A DNA stretch of 64,000 bases from Ichthyophonus hoferi (lineage: Eukaryota; Opisthokonta; Ichthyosporea; Ichthyophonida; Ichthyophonidae): positions 84,932 through 148,931 of the forward strand of contig NAOQ01000101.1 of NCBI GenBank assembly GCA_002751075.1, given 5' to 3'. The notes under the pieces are model-generated. The model saw only the letters and a list, made by a program, of their open reading frames with translations, ran no database searches and was not told the origin of the DNA. How positions within the stretch are numbered: position 1 is the first letter of the stretch; each line of letters begins with the position of its first letter. Both the position numbers and the translations under genes were made by a program. This document shows positions 1 through 15,100 of the stretch, in pieces.

Positions 1-363
1 CTTTCATTATTGGCTGGATAATTGAATAACCAATAATGTATTGTTACAAAAACATTAAACTTTAACGAGACTACATGTTCATAGATCATTTTAATTAATG
101 TTTAACGCCGCAATTTTAATTCTAACGGTAAATATTAAAAAATACATTCCGACGATACTGCGAATCTTTGTTTATACTATTTTAACTTTTGTCATTCGTT
201 TTCAAATGATTTTCTAATATATATATACTATTACTGTGATGTAGTAATCCGGGTCTATAGAATGGAGTTGGTAGGAAGTTAATTATAATATTATATTAGA
301 GTGTTAACGTTCACAGTATATGTACTAGCATTGCGTTTAATACTATTCTAGTAGGCCTTAAAC
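1..363. other. Upstream region of XPC; no gene seen
   Basis: This AT-rich stretch precedes the XPC start codon. I see no ORF of note and no clear TATA or initiator that I would defend. It presumably contains the XPC promoter and 5' leader, which is inference from position only. Confidence 0.4.
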
Positions 364-3300
364 ATGGCTCCAAAAAGAGGAAATGAAGGGATAATCTCAA
401 AGAGGGAAAGGAAGAAAGTCAAGGTATTATTTGACGAACTTAATCGGGACAGTAAAATGTTGGCGGAGAAGCGAACACAGCTATTGCCTGAGTAATTATT
501 TCAAGCTCCTCAGCTTTATTGTGTTTTACTTTTTTTTTTCTTTGTTTTTACTGCTATCCCACTGCTGTGTATAAATGTAAAAGCATTAAGTTTTTCCACC
601 CATTCTTGTATATCTCTATCCGTTGTCTTCTTCTTTTTCCTTGAAAACAATGCCGCGAATTGATTTATGTTTTTACTGACCAGGTCTATATGATTTAGCC
701 TATATGTATATTGTATAGTACACTATATCTGATTATGATTATGATATACCAACTGGGAATGAATGTTTTGATCTATTATAAACACAATCGTGTTTGTGTT
801 TGTGTGTATACTAACTATATGTATTTGTTTATAATGGGCTGTACATTCAACTATATATTTACCTTCTTACAGGTTTTAACTTTATGTTGTACCTTATTGC
901 ATGAGTATGTACATTTATATTCATCTCATGCCTATATATTAGTTCTTTTAGATATATACTGTACATACACACATATACACGAATATATATACATACATAC
1001 ATAAAAGCATACAGGCATATATATATGCATGGAAATTCACATATGTATTTTTATAGGTAGATATACTACATATCCCACATGATGGCTTATGATTAATACT
1101 ATACCTAACCTACACTACTACTATACCTTGCCTCCTCTAATACTATACCTTACCATGCAATAGTGATGATCTATACGGAGATAATGAAGATAATGTGGAT
1201 GAGAGTGAGGATGATATGGAGGAGATAATTGTAGATGATGACAATATAGATATGAGAACGGTAAAAGACAGAGATACAAGTGAGTTTTTTTAAGGTTTTA
1301 TGTATTTTGTCTTACCATATTTTATCATATTATTTTGCATTGTATCATATTATATGATATTATAGTGTTGTATGGTATTGTAGCATATTTTATTATATTT
1401 TATTATGATGAAATATAGTATAGTGCAATATAATATAATACATGATAATATAGTGTAGTTTAATATACATATATATATATATATAATACAATTTAATATA
1501 ATATAATGTATTATAATATATAGGGATGTAATATGGAAGAATATAATATAATGTAATAAATTAGAATATAAAATAAAATAATAGCATAATATAATAAAAT
1601 ATAATATAATCTAGTATAGTATAATGTAATGTAGTATAATCTAATACATTTAAATATAGTATAGTATAGTTTAATACAATATAATGTCAAATAATACATT
1701 ATGATTTGATATAATATAGAATAGTATAGGATAATATCATATTATAGGGTGTAGTTTAAAACGATATTATATAATATTGTATAACATACCATATTATGCT
1801 ATGATATTGTATACAATGGTATAATATAATACTTAACAATGTAATATAATTTATTACAATATAATATAATATAATACATTATTATATGAAGCAGCACAAT
1901 ATAATGCAAAATAACATAACATACTATACTATACTATAGTATTGTACATTATTATATAATATAATTTAATGCAATATAATATAACTTAATGTATAAAGCA
2001 TTAGCCACAGGCCCACAAAATATAGGGATATTGACACATATCTGAATATACTTATATGCTGCTTATTGCCATAAATATATTTTGATATATTTTAATATGT
2101 ATATCTTTATCTATTAATATGCAAGTCATTTATTTAGGGTTAGTATACCTTTTCATTAACAGAGAGTTTTCCACAGAACTGGATGAACAAAACCAATTAT
2201 TATTGGGTGAAAATCAGGTACCTGAGAAGACTATTCAGATTCATATAGGTGACAGTGATGAGTAAGTATGTGGCTTATTATGACACTAATATATGATAGT
2301 ATGGTCTAATATAACACAGTATCTTACAAGACAAGATAATACCATACAATAGAATATCATTTAATATAATATAATAGGATAGAATATAATAATAATGGAG
2401 TATTATGCAATATAATATCATAAAATATAGTATATTATAATATAATCAAGAAAAATATCATGTATCATAATGTAATACAATACAATTGAATTTGATGCAA
2501 CATAACCTGGTGGTATATTATGATATAATAGAATATAAGATAATATAGCTTAATATAATCTAGCATAATATAGTACAATATATTGTAACATAATATATTA
2601 CAAACAATACAATGAAATTGAATATGATATAATATAATAGAATATAATGCAATACAATATAGCTTGATATAGCATAATAAGATGTAATTGAATTTAATTC
2701 AATATATTATCTAATGTAAGATAATACAACATACTATAATATATACTAAGTATACTGCTAAATGTAGTAAGCAAACCAATGTATATGTATTTTCTGATAA
2801 AAACACAAATGGGTAGATGCATACATGAATATATTTGGTATATCGATTATCTTTATATTATGTAGATGTATTACATATGATAAATATTGCAGAAATACAT
2901 ACATATGATATACAATGTAATGCATAAATTGCACATAAGTTTTGTATATAATTTATGGTGTATATAGTGGAAGTATTGTAGAATATATGTAATTAGGGGT
3001 CAGCCATTTGGCAACCATGAATAAGTGTAGTCTCATGCATAATGTTTATTTTATGTAAGTGTACTTGTCTACTTAGGTGTATATCTATGTTTAAATGTTT
3101 ATGCATATTAGAAAGTTTATGATATATATCTGAATAGACAGTGGTTGTTGTAAAGAGGTAAGATATACGTTTTTCTATAGATAGGCTATTATTGTGTACA
3201 TACATATACTAGTATGGTAATATAATAGCATGATAGTATGATAGTATAGTGCCATGATATTATAGTCATATAGTCATATAATAGTGAGATTTTATGTTAG

Positions 3301-6300
3301 TATATTGTTAAGATATTTTAGTTGTATGATAGTATGGTGTTATTCTTGTATGTCAATATGATAGTATGATTATATAATAGTAAGATAGTATAGTAGCATG
3401 ATATCATGATAGTATGATTATATAATAGTAAGATAGTATAGTAGCATGATATCATGATGGTATGATTATATAATAGTAAGATAGTATAGTAGCATGATAT
3501 CATGATAATATGATATACTATGCTAATATAGGGTTATAAGAGTATGGCAGTGTTATAATAAGTAAACAAAATAGGCATGCCACTATATGAAAGCATGTGT
3601 ATATAACTAGTGACCACAAGCTATTTTTCTCTAACAAACACACAATCAACCCCATCAGTGATAACAAGACTCCTGATAAAAAGAAGCCAATCACACCCCA
3701 GATCTCTCATGAGGACCGTCTCCTACAGGTGGAGATGCATAAGACACACCTGCTATTATTACTAGCCAATGGGATGCAGAGGAATAAAATGTGTAGTGAG
3801 ACATATTTACAGGTAAAAGTGGGAAGGGAAAGAATGCAAAGATGCTTTATAGTGAGTATGAGGGGTTTATAGTGATGGGTTGTAGTAAACCTAGTTTTAT
3901 ATTTATACACATATTTGACTTTATTCTTCCTTCTATTTTCCAAGATATGTATATATATATATGCTTATAGAAATATATATATATATGTAACTATTTGAAT
4001 ATATGCATATATGCATATATATACCCATAGGTATAATGCGTACACATATATATACACATTTTTTTTCTTTTTGATCTTCTTATACATCTGTATATTTTAT
4101 TCATTTATAATATACCAACCTCCAGCCTTATTTGAATGCTGTCCATTTATTTGCAGACCCTTCTTTTATCAATGCTACCAGACAAATTTATTGGCCAGAA
4201 GTCACACGACCATCAGTTTTTTAAGAAGCTGATTGATTGGATGGGGCACACCTTTGGTGAACCTATTGATAGTATGCCATTGGTTGTAATATATGAGTAA
4301 ATGATATCTACTATATGAACATAAACAATATCCTTTCACCACTTAGTACAATAGTATTTCTCATTGTATATCTATACATTGATCCTATCACACTATCTCT
4401 ACACAATAACAACCCTAACCCTAAACCCTCAACCCTCAACTCTAAACCCTAAACCCTGAATGATTTATGTTTGGAGTTTAAAACGAATACAATATCACCC
4501 CTCATGTATTCAGGATTTAGGGGTATGACTATATGCTGTGCTCGTGTTTCTATATGAATATATATTAGGTAGCCAACAGTAGGTGTTTTATGTATACCTA
4601 ATAATGATGTTGGTATTTACAAATGTGATAAACAGGCACTGCAGCACTCATTGACCATATAGAGCAACAGCCACATCAACAATTGGCTAATGCCATTCAA
4701 ACCAAACTGCTTTCTAAAGAGGACTATGTACATGTGGGTAGATTACTTACTATATTTAGAAACCCTTTCCCCTTTACTTGCATGTGCATGCACATGTACA
4801 CATAAAGTGTCAATGTGTAGTGATAATCAAATAGGAATGCTGCTGTATTAACATGACATAAATTATTGATTATAACTGAAATATATCAAATACATAAGGG
4901 ATGTATTTAATAGTTAGTTGTGCACAATAAAACATTAGCTCTATGTGGATGGACAAGAACAGACACAGTACTTCAATTCTAACCACCTTATATATGGCTT
5001 GATCATGTCTTATTTTTTTCTTCCTTTATTTCCTTTCTATTTTTTTTCTTTTCCTCCTTATATAACCAACTGTCACTATATCTACATTTAGAGTCGTTAT
5101 TGCAGGGTTTCCATCATTTAGGTTTATTTACCTACTTTTAATTACTATCTTGGAAATGCAACCTTTGTTATTCTCATAATGAAAGTGCTTATTATCTACC
5201 TGTGGTTAAATATGCATTCATTGTTGAATATTAATATAAGCATACATACATACATACATACATGCATATGCCAATATACACATATGCACACCTATATTCA
5301 TATATACCACCATACAGGTGTTTGTTCTTATATGCCGTGTTATCAATATACCTACACGGCTGGTTATTTGTTTTAAACCTATAGAAATCAAGCCATCTGC
5401 CCAGAAAAGTCATATCTCCCATGCAGAAAAGAGAAGGCGAGTGCATTTTTAGTCAATCAAATATTCCTCCTATCCAAATGTATAGGCTCAGCTAATAATT
5501 TATACCTAAATAACTCCTTAGAAGCTTGCCTGTATAGAGAAATGCTATAAAAACATGCATATATTTATATATTCAATTACACTTAAAGCTATGGATTTAT
5601 GTAAATACTTGACTGTAACTCCAATTGCACTTCCAGTAGCCTAACAAGTAGGGCTATATATAAGCATCCATACATTGATTTATACATACATACACATAGA
5701 TAGACATATTCATATATTAATACATACATATATACATACATATATGGACATATATACACATATATACACTCAAATTCACATATACATATTTTCATACATA
5801 TTATTTTGTATTGGTTGATCATAGACATTCCTCAACAAACACAATATAGCATAGCATAATATCAAATATTATCTTATTATATGATATATTATCATACTAT
5901 ATCATACCACACATAAGACGTAATGATATTGTCATGTTGTGCCATGTCATTATGATTAAATCTTTGCTCTAATTTGGTCCACAGAATGAAGCTTAAAATA
6001 GAATCAGTTCCATTGGATGATGCCAGGAATTTACAAAAAGATTGGTCTGGGAATAGGAGGTGCAGTAATAAAACCATGATACCTTTTGACCCCATTCCTA
6101 CAGATTGCTGGTTAGAGTATTATTCAGTGCCAATGACCACATGGGTGGGTGAGTACTTCCATTATATGTATGTATGATGTAAACCTTTCCCCGTTGTGGC
6201 ATTTTGTTTTCAGGTAAATGTATATTGTTATATTTTTCTTATCAATTCCAAATCATGTATTGATTTATTTAATTTGCTACTTGTTGCACATATGTCTTGG

Positions 6301-9094
6301 GTTTATTTTACTATATTTCTGCATATTTGAAATTTAAAATTTAAAATTTACTAATTGTCTAATTAACTTGATTTTTTATGTAATATTGTTTTAATATTAA
6401 AATTTCCCATGTAAATGAAAGATTCCTTTAACCATACTTCATATTAAAATTCAGAATTTTTTAGATTAAAAATGCACATCAGTTAATTTGAATACAGATG
6501 TACAACCTATGATAAGTTGGTAGTTTATGAAGTATTGGCTACCTATTACTAATCCTACTGTGCCTGGTTATGTATCATTTATCAGTAACTGGAATTACTA
6601 ATGCATACATAACCTTCTTTAAAGTGTACATGTTTAATTCTATTACATTTATTTTATTTGGGAGAATGTATACTTATTTATTGGCACTATTTTCATATAT
6701 TTACCATATACCACATGACTTACATGTGATACATATCTCCATGTATTGGTTGATGGCATAGATAAGTAGGATAGTTTGCTAAGGGAATATGTAATTGGCT
6801 TGGTGAGGGAATTGCACCAATGAATATGAATAGATAAATGTATTAGAAAGTGTAGTTTAGTATATAATGCTAATGTTATGGTCATCATTATGTCATTTTA
6901 GCATGCATGCCCTGGTTTATTTCTATCTCATATATGGGGGTGTGGGTACTTTTTCAAGTTTAAGATATATTTTGTTTACTATGAAAACTTCATATTTTAT
7001 TGGCTAATGGTCATGTCAATGTACTAATGAATTATTTTATTCGTTTAAATACTTTCTTGAGATATGGTGTGCATATAGTACCAATAGGTAAATTGTTTTT
7101 GTATTTATGTTGTAAGATAAAAGTTTCATCTAATTATGAATTGCATATAATATTCCATGAATCTATTAGTGTATTTATTAATAGATAATGGAATGCATTG
7201 TGCCTTAATTGAAAGCACTGCTGTGTGTGGTGTATAGTAGTTGGATTTTATGCTAATATGTACCACTATCAATTAATTGACTAACTAGCCAATGAAACCA
7301 CTTACTAATTAATTAATTGGTCATCATTGTCAGTAATTAATAATAAATATGGGAGAAAGCCAATGGCTAGCAAGCACATTAATGCTGTCAATCTTTACTG
7401 GTTAATATGAATATATGTCCAATTGATAATTAAGAAGGCAATGAAGAATTTGATTGGCTAATTTTACATATGATTGAATACAGCCTTGGATCCCATAAAT
7501 CAGACCATTGACCAACCAAATGATTGTGCTAAAGCCACATCTATTCCTAGTCATCATCATATTAGCTATGTGCTTGCTTTTAACGAGGGTATGTGTATAG
7601 TTTTACCTATCTACAAGTGAATGATTAGATGGTTTACATGTCTACAAATGTATAATTGCGTAGTTTTGTGTATCTGTGAATCGGTGATAGAATATTTCTG
7701 TGCTTTTGCTTATCTCCAATTGGTTGATCCATTATGGCGCAGTGGTACAGGCTCAATGTTTTTGGATTCGAGACTGCAACCATGTGTATATATAAATACA
7801 GAGAGAAACATGCTTATATGAGAATTATATGTGTGTGTGCATCTTAATTTATATTCTATTATGTTAGTATGCATCTCTTTTATATTGAATCTCACACATA
7901 TGTTTATATATTCCTTATTTTTATGAAGGTCTTTGCATATTTTATTAAGATTATGTGTCAATATGACAGTTATCCAACTGCAATACCACCACATTAATAT
8001 TGCTTACATATCTTTATTGTTGACTCTGATAAACTTGTTTTAAAGTGCTGGTGAAATATTATAAAAATCTGAATGATACATATTTNNNNNNNNNNNNNNN
8101 NNNNNNNNNNNNNNNNNNNNNNNNNNNNNNNNNNNNNNNNNNNNNNNNNNNNNNNNNNNNNNNNNNNNNNNNNNNNNNNNNNNNNNNNNNNNNNNNNNNN
8201 NNNNNNNNNNNNNNNNNNNNNNNNNNNNNNNNNNNNNNNNNNNNNNNNNNNNNNNNNNNNNNNNNNNNNNNNNNNNNNNNNNNNNNNNNNNNNNNNNNNN
8301 NNNNNNNNNNNNNNNNNNNNNNNNNNNNNNNNNNNNNNNNNNNNNNNNNNNNNNNNNNNNNNNNNNNNNNNNNNNNNNNNNNNNNNNNNNNNNNNNNNNN
8401 NNNNNNNNNNNNNNNNNNNNNNNNNNNNNNNNNNNNNNNNNNNNNNNNNNNNNNNNNNNNNNNNNNNNNNNNNNNNNNNNNNNNNNNNNNNNNNNNNNNN
8501 NNNNNNNNNNNNNNNNNTAATATTGCTTACATATCTTTATTGTTGACTCTGATAAACTTGTTTTAAAGTGCTGGTGAAATATTATAAAAATCTGAATGAT
8601 ACATATTTGCACATGTTCTTTCTTATTGGTGCATGTTTGTCTCTGTATACATGCATGTACGAATTTATTATAACATTTCTATCCATATAGATCAAAGCAT
8701 TAAAGATGTAACACCACGTTATTGTCATGATTGGCTTACAATGGCAAGGTCTCGTAGAGTTGATGTGGATTGGTGGAATGCTACCCTCATTCCATATACA
8801 CCTAAAAATATGGTAAGGGGGGTATTTATGTTCCAGATGGCTTTCATATGAGATATCATGATAAGGTCTCTAATATTTGTGTAAATTGGGAAGGAACGAT
8901 ATGTGTAATATGATTTGTGAGATTGTTAGTAAATCTACACAACTAAAAGACATTGGTTAGAAACTTCTTTAATTATTGACACATTTTTCTATAATAAGCA
9001 TAATAATAAAATGAAGTCAAAATTAATAAATTGTGAATGGATAGGGAAAGATATGATTTTTCATTTCTCTAAATAATAATAGCAATACTAATAC

Positions 9095-9145
<51 letters not shown>

Positions 9146-12100
9146 TGCCTATATTAAGAATTAGGCTGGGTATGCCCAAGTATATTTAATTTTCTACGGA
9201 GAAACTATGAATGCTTCATTAAATCTGTTAAATTATGTAGTATGATACATACTACTACCCTAATGACTGTGATAATAATAGAGCCAAGATATATGAAAAG
9301 CATGAAGTCTGATGGAGCTGCATTTATTGGATATGGGGTAGTCTGGTTATATTGTGGTTTTAATAACTTTATCAAAGTGAATATAATCAAATAGCCTTTT
9401 TATATTTATATCAGCATATTAAACACCAATATGAATATAATGTATGCATGGGTATAGTTTCATTAATATCCTGATGTTATATATATAACCCATAACCCTA
9501 CTTTTTAAAATGATACCCTAGCAGATTGTTTTCAATGAAGACAGTGATACTTAGAATAATATTATTGGTGGGGTTAGGAGATGGATGAATTAGAAGATGG
9601 CCAACTGACCTCGATTCATATGGCCAAGCCTATGCCCTCATCTATTGGTGCATATAAGAATCATCCACTGTATGTAATGGCTGAATGTCTTTATAGACTG
9701 TTCACATACTTAACTGTTTCTTTCTCTATTACTGTTAGTATTATTATTGCTACCACTTATTATTTTCACTACTATTGTAATCCCCCTACTCCCTGTCAAC
9801 TTTTATTCCTTCCCTGTTATGTACCTGTTCTGTTTTAATAATATTATATAATAAAATCAACATGGTATTCCCTCTAACACATTATAACCTTCATATTGAA
9901 TACCATCTCTACTATACCTATTTCGACCCATGGTTTACTATGAAGTGTCATTTGAACATATACTTTTCCCAACTGTTAACCCTTTATATACTAACATATT
10001 CTCTTGGTTAATCAAATTGATTTAACACAAAGTTCTCTATTGCAGGTATGTTTTGGAGAGGCACTTACTGAAGAGGGAGATCTTACATCCAAAGGGTGAT
10101 CCTGTAGGTTACTGCCGGGGCGAGGGGGTGTATAGTCGCACTTGTGTTAAGAAGGTATCCAGTCTTGTTCTACCATCCAATTATCAGTACTTTTATATTT
10201 ATATGTATACTTACCATAATACCAGCCCCTAATATGTAAATATTTGTATTTATGTGTGAACCTCTCTGAGTAAAGTCATTGTCACCATACTCACCCATAT
10301 ACATGCACACAGGCACATGTGAAAATCAAAAAAGAGTATGAATATTCTGTTGGACAATTATAGCTTCATATATATATATATATTACTTTTATATTAGTGT
10401 ACTGCCATATTAAGTGATATAATTGTGTTGAGATATTTACCATTTCCCAATACAAGTCCATTAAAACCCCAAAAATGTATTATGTGCATAATAGATATGT
10501 CATATTTTATATTTCATAAAATAGAAATGAATGCTTAACTGCTTTAGCACAAGGCATAACTTTAGATTAACTGTTGTGTTAGATTGTATATAATTACTTA
10601 CCATATTTTATAGTATTTATTTCTTTTGGTATATGACTATACCCACTACCCACTTAAATGTTTCTATCACCTGCGGGTATAATATGCCTCGGCTTATCTA
10701 TATTGACAAATACATTATATATACTTATGCTCTATTATTTATAGACCTTATTATAGCATACATGGTATCTCTTGCCCAATATAACCAATCATATATATAT
10801 TATTTTTTAAAGCACACTATTTTATCCCATCTGACACTAGGTATGTATCCTATCACATCTAACACAGAGTGATTTGTTTTAATTTTTATTGTCATTTTAA
10901 TTGATGCTACCTAATCTAGACTTCAATTAGTATCCAATCTAAACATAATTATTTTTACTAAGTTTAGGCATTTAATTAATTGTACTTAATATAGGTATAT
11001 AAACCCATCTTACCCAATAGTAAATTGCCTTATTTATCTAATCATCTTGAACAGCTACATGACAAAAGGCACTGGCTGAGAAAGGGTAGGACAATCAAGG
11101 TATGTTATTGGCTGCTGGTCATATTATTATGTTTTACATGTCAATATGAGATTTGAGTGATATGGAAAGCCAATGACAAAGCTTTGTACGACTTTAAATG
11201 ATTTTTAATTTTTTAAAATTCCCAAGTGATGAACATACAGGGGGTGCATTGAAAGATATGGTCATGCCTATATATGGTGTCCTATATACACACTAATAAT
11301 TCTACCAGTAGATATATTTTTACACATACATATTTATATATATATTTATATATACCTACCTACGTACATATATATATATATATATTTATGCTAGTATATA
11401 TATCTTCATAGAATTATATATAGACATTTTTATATGCGTACACATATGTCATATATCCTGCTAGTATATACATGTGGCTATATGCATTTTAATATACATA
11501 TATTTATATTGTAAAGTGTGTAGTTTGCTTTATAGTAAACACATATACTATGTACAGTCTTTCTATTATAATAAATAAAGCCATCTAATATGGGGGGATG
11601 GTGGCAGGCAGATGAAGTTCCAGAGAGAATTGAGACCAGAAATATTATAAAAGAGGGAGAAAGGGTTGAGAAAGAGATATTGCTGTATGGAAAATGGCAA
11701 ACATGTCTATATGAGCCAATGACAGCAATAGAGGTATTCATTTTTGGTTAATTACAGGAGGTGGGGTTGGAATTGGAGGGTGAATGGATCTCTTTAATCC
11801 TGTATTGGAGTTGTATATGTATCCTTATATATCCAGGTTACTATTTTTTTAGTGCATACATATGTACATAAGCAGTTATGCATACTTTTATATGGATTCA
11901 TATAGTAATAATAATAATAATGGTTAATCAATAATAAAACCATAATGTGCACATTCTATAGAGACCATTACAAATCAAAAGTAGTAAATTATTCTCCAAT
12001 GATATGATATGTTCTATTTATTAGTGCCATCTCCAGTTGTTTTTTTTTGTTATTAGTGCTATTACTGCTGAAGCAATAACATGGTGGAATCCATGTGTTG

Positions 12101-15100
12101 TAATAGGAGGCAAATAATGGCCTGTGTTAATTATATCTAAACAAACATAATTAGTAGGTGGTTAAAGTTTAAGTCATCATTTTATTAATTATGCAAGTTT
12201 TTACATTTAATTTGACTCATTTAGAATGAATGCTATTCATTAGTGAGTTATTTTGTTTTGTCTCCCATGGGATGTTCTTACTGGACCCTTCCTACAGTCC
12301 AGATAATCATATCTCCATAAAGGATAATATATTTTTGTGAATAAACATTTTCCAACATGTTATTAGCAGTACTATATATGGTATGGACTCAAACTGAACT
12401 ATGTTAATTGTTTTTAAAAAAAAACATCAGTATAAAATTTAAATTGCAGTTTAGGATTTTAAGTTCTTACCCCTAATCCAATAATAGGGCCATGTACCCA
12501 CCAATGAATATGGCAATGTTGAACTTTTTCATTCCCGCATGCTGCCTATTGGCTGTGTTCATCTGGATTGTATGTATTAAGCTATTCCTTCCAGCCATCT
12601 ATTAGCACTGATATATTTTTTTACTAACCGCTTTCATGTTTCTTACTTCCTTCATCTTAAGTCTTTTTTTTTCTCTTTGATTAATCTTTAATATTTTGTG
12701 CTTTTTTCTTGCACTTAAACATGTAGTAATGCACACTATCCTAATTATTTCTCTCTTCAATTTTTTTATATACCTATTACAGTGATTTTTTTTTGTATTT
12801 TATAGCAATTGTTTTACTGACATTTGAGGATTGTATTGCTTTATATGCAATATGTATCTGTGTCTGTGCATATGTGCATTTATATGCACGTAAAGTTATT
12901 ACATTAGAGGTTTTTTTTTTATTAGTCATATTTTGTTCTGACATATACTTCATCCTATTATAGTTCCCAAGGTTGCCCTAGTAGCTAAAGCACTAGGCAT
13001 ACATTATGCTCCTGCTGTGGTAAGATTTTATCTTTTATTCCATATATTCTATTGGACTAAAAGGTTTTATTATCCTATAGCATTGCTATATAGAATGATG
13101 TATATTGATATTTATGTATGCATTTATTTAGAAGTTTAAGTACATATATATATCAAGAATTAAGTGGTGCTAATATATTTTATATTCTTAAATTATATAA
13201 AATCTGGGTATTTAACAATATTAGAATTTAATTATATAGGCTTTAAAACAACAGCATAATATATTGGCTCAATATATGAAATACTGTGTTCAAGACCTTC
13301 ACATATTACTTCAAGATTGTATATACGTATGTATATTCCTGCTGCCAATCAAAATATGTGAAAGAAATATGTGCTTTCTTAATATGCACACTATCTATAG
13401 TCCCATTTATATAATAGGGTCACTATATTTACATTTGCTCAATATTGACTAATTAAATTTACCCACTATAAATGAATTGAGTCTACCTATTATAAAAAGT
13501 TTATTGCCTTCTTCCAAATTAGGCAGTTTATTTCATTTTATAAAATCCAATTGGTTTAGTTCCAAAGTCAGCACTACAGATAGATAAATCGGCTTTATAA
13601 TGAATTCTTGGTTGGGTATTTATTAATTATTATTAACAGATTAACTGCTAATTATAGTCATTAAACACATATTGTAATAATTAATTGCTTATTATAGCAA
13701 TGAAACATATAAACTATGCAAAATAAACCCATTAGATGATCTTGTTAACTTGAATTTAACACATATTTTTATATATAGACAATTGAACTTAATTTCGTAA
13801 TTTGACCCAGTATAGAAGGGTTCGTTCATTTTACCCAATATAGATAGCCTGAATTACTGTACCATATATCTAATCTAATCTATTTTCTCTAAGGTATACA
13901 TTCTAATTCCCTTTTTATTTCTATTTTTCATGGTCAACTCAGGATATATTTTTTACCAGATTTTTTTTAAAAAAATTATTTCTACCTCTTTAATTACTTT
14001 CTCTTATACTAATGCAACTAATCAAGCCTATTAATGCCTTTAAAAATCTGAGACCCATTAATCACCGAGTCTAATACATCCTGCCTGATACATGCTCATA
14101 TATCATAAGTAATAAAGATAGACCAGGTGAAATTAACTAACCAATAAATTTTTCTAATAGGTTGGATTTGAACTTCAGAAGGGAGGTATTTGGGCACCTA
14201 CAATTAATGGAATTGTGGTGTGTCAAGAATTTAGTGAACTAATCACTGAGGTATGCCTTCCTCTTTATGTTTAGTGATCATTTTCTTAATCATTTTGTTT
14301 TTATTTCCCACTTATTATTTTACATCTCCTTCTCCATCCATGTTCACATACATTTTTTTATTCTACTTTATCATTTTGTGTCTCTAAGCTTAGCGATGTA
14401 TGGCATATATAAAAATAACAAACCAATCCCATTCTTTTATTAATTTGGCTTCATACCTGAGCAGACATGGTTACAGAAAATGACAGCTGAAGCACTTAAG
14501 ATAGAGGTGAAGCGCCAAAAGACTGTGATTGGTAGATGGTGTGATCTAGTTACTGGTTTGATGATTAGAGAGAAATTAAGACGACAGTTTATGGTATGTG
14601 TACCTAGCTATATAATATAATATAATATATTATAATGAAATTCAGGACAATATTATATAATAGGGTATACTATGGTATAATATATATGCTAATTTTGTGT
14701 GGGTCATAGGGGTTCAGGAAGTGTTAATTTGGTGTAAACTAAGGGTTAATTAAGGGTAAATTAAGTAGAAATTAAGTTTAATATAGATAAAGATATCACT
14801 ATACAATATTTTAATGCCTAGGGAAATTATCTCTTTGTTAGTACAACCCCATAAATTATATATGGTCATGAATAACTACCACCGAGGATTTTAGATAGCT
14901 TTAATGGCACTGAAATTAATTTGTTTTCACCCAATCAAATTACAGACTGAGCATTATGTAGACCCGAAGTTTAAAGCACAGTGTCTTATGCAGGTAGGAA
15001 ATTACTATGATAATTGGAGAGTGTAGTTGATAATTTAAACCTAGCCAATTTTCTTTCCATGTCAAAATAAAAATTAATATCTAGTATATATATACTATTG

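Noticed and set aside
711-1004. 97-codon ORF in an XPC intron
   Set aside because: Tyrosine-, isoleucine- and leucine-rich translation of AT-rich intronic sequence with no domain.
3318-3503. Repetitive minus-strand ORF (MISCYYTILL units)
   Set aside because: It is the translation of a 48-bp minisatellite in an XPC intron.
7735-7774. Functional tRNA gene
   Set aside because: A and B boxes are too close together and no acceptor stem or anticodon arm can be formed.
8040-8612. Long ORFs over the first N run
   Set aside because: They consist almost wholly of undefined bases.
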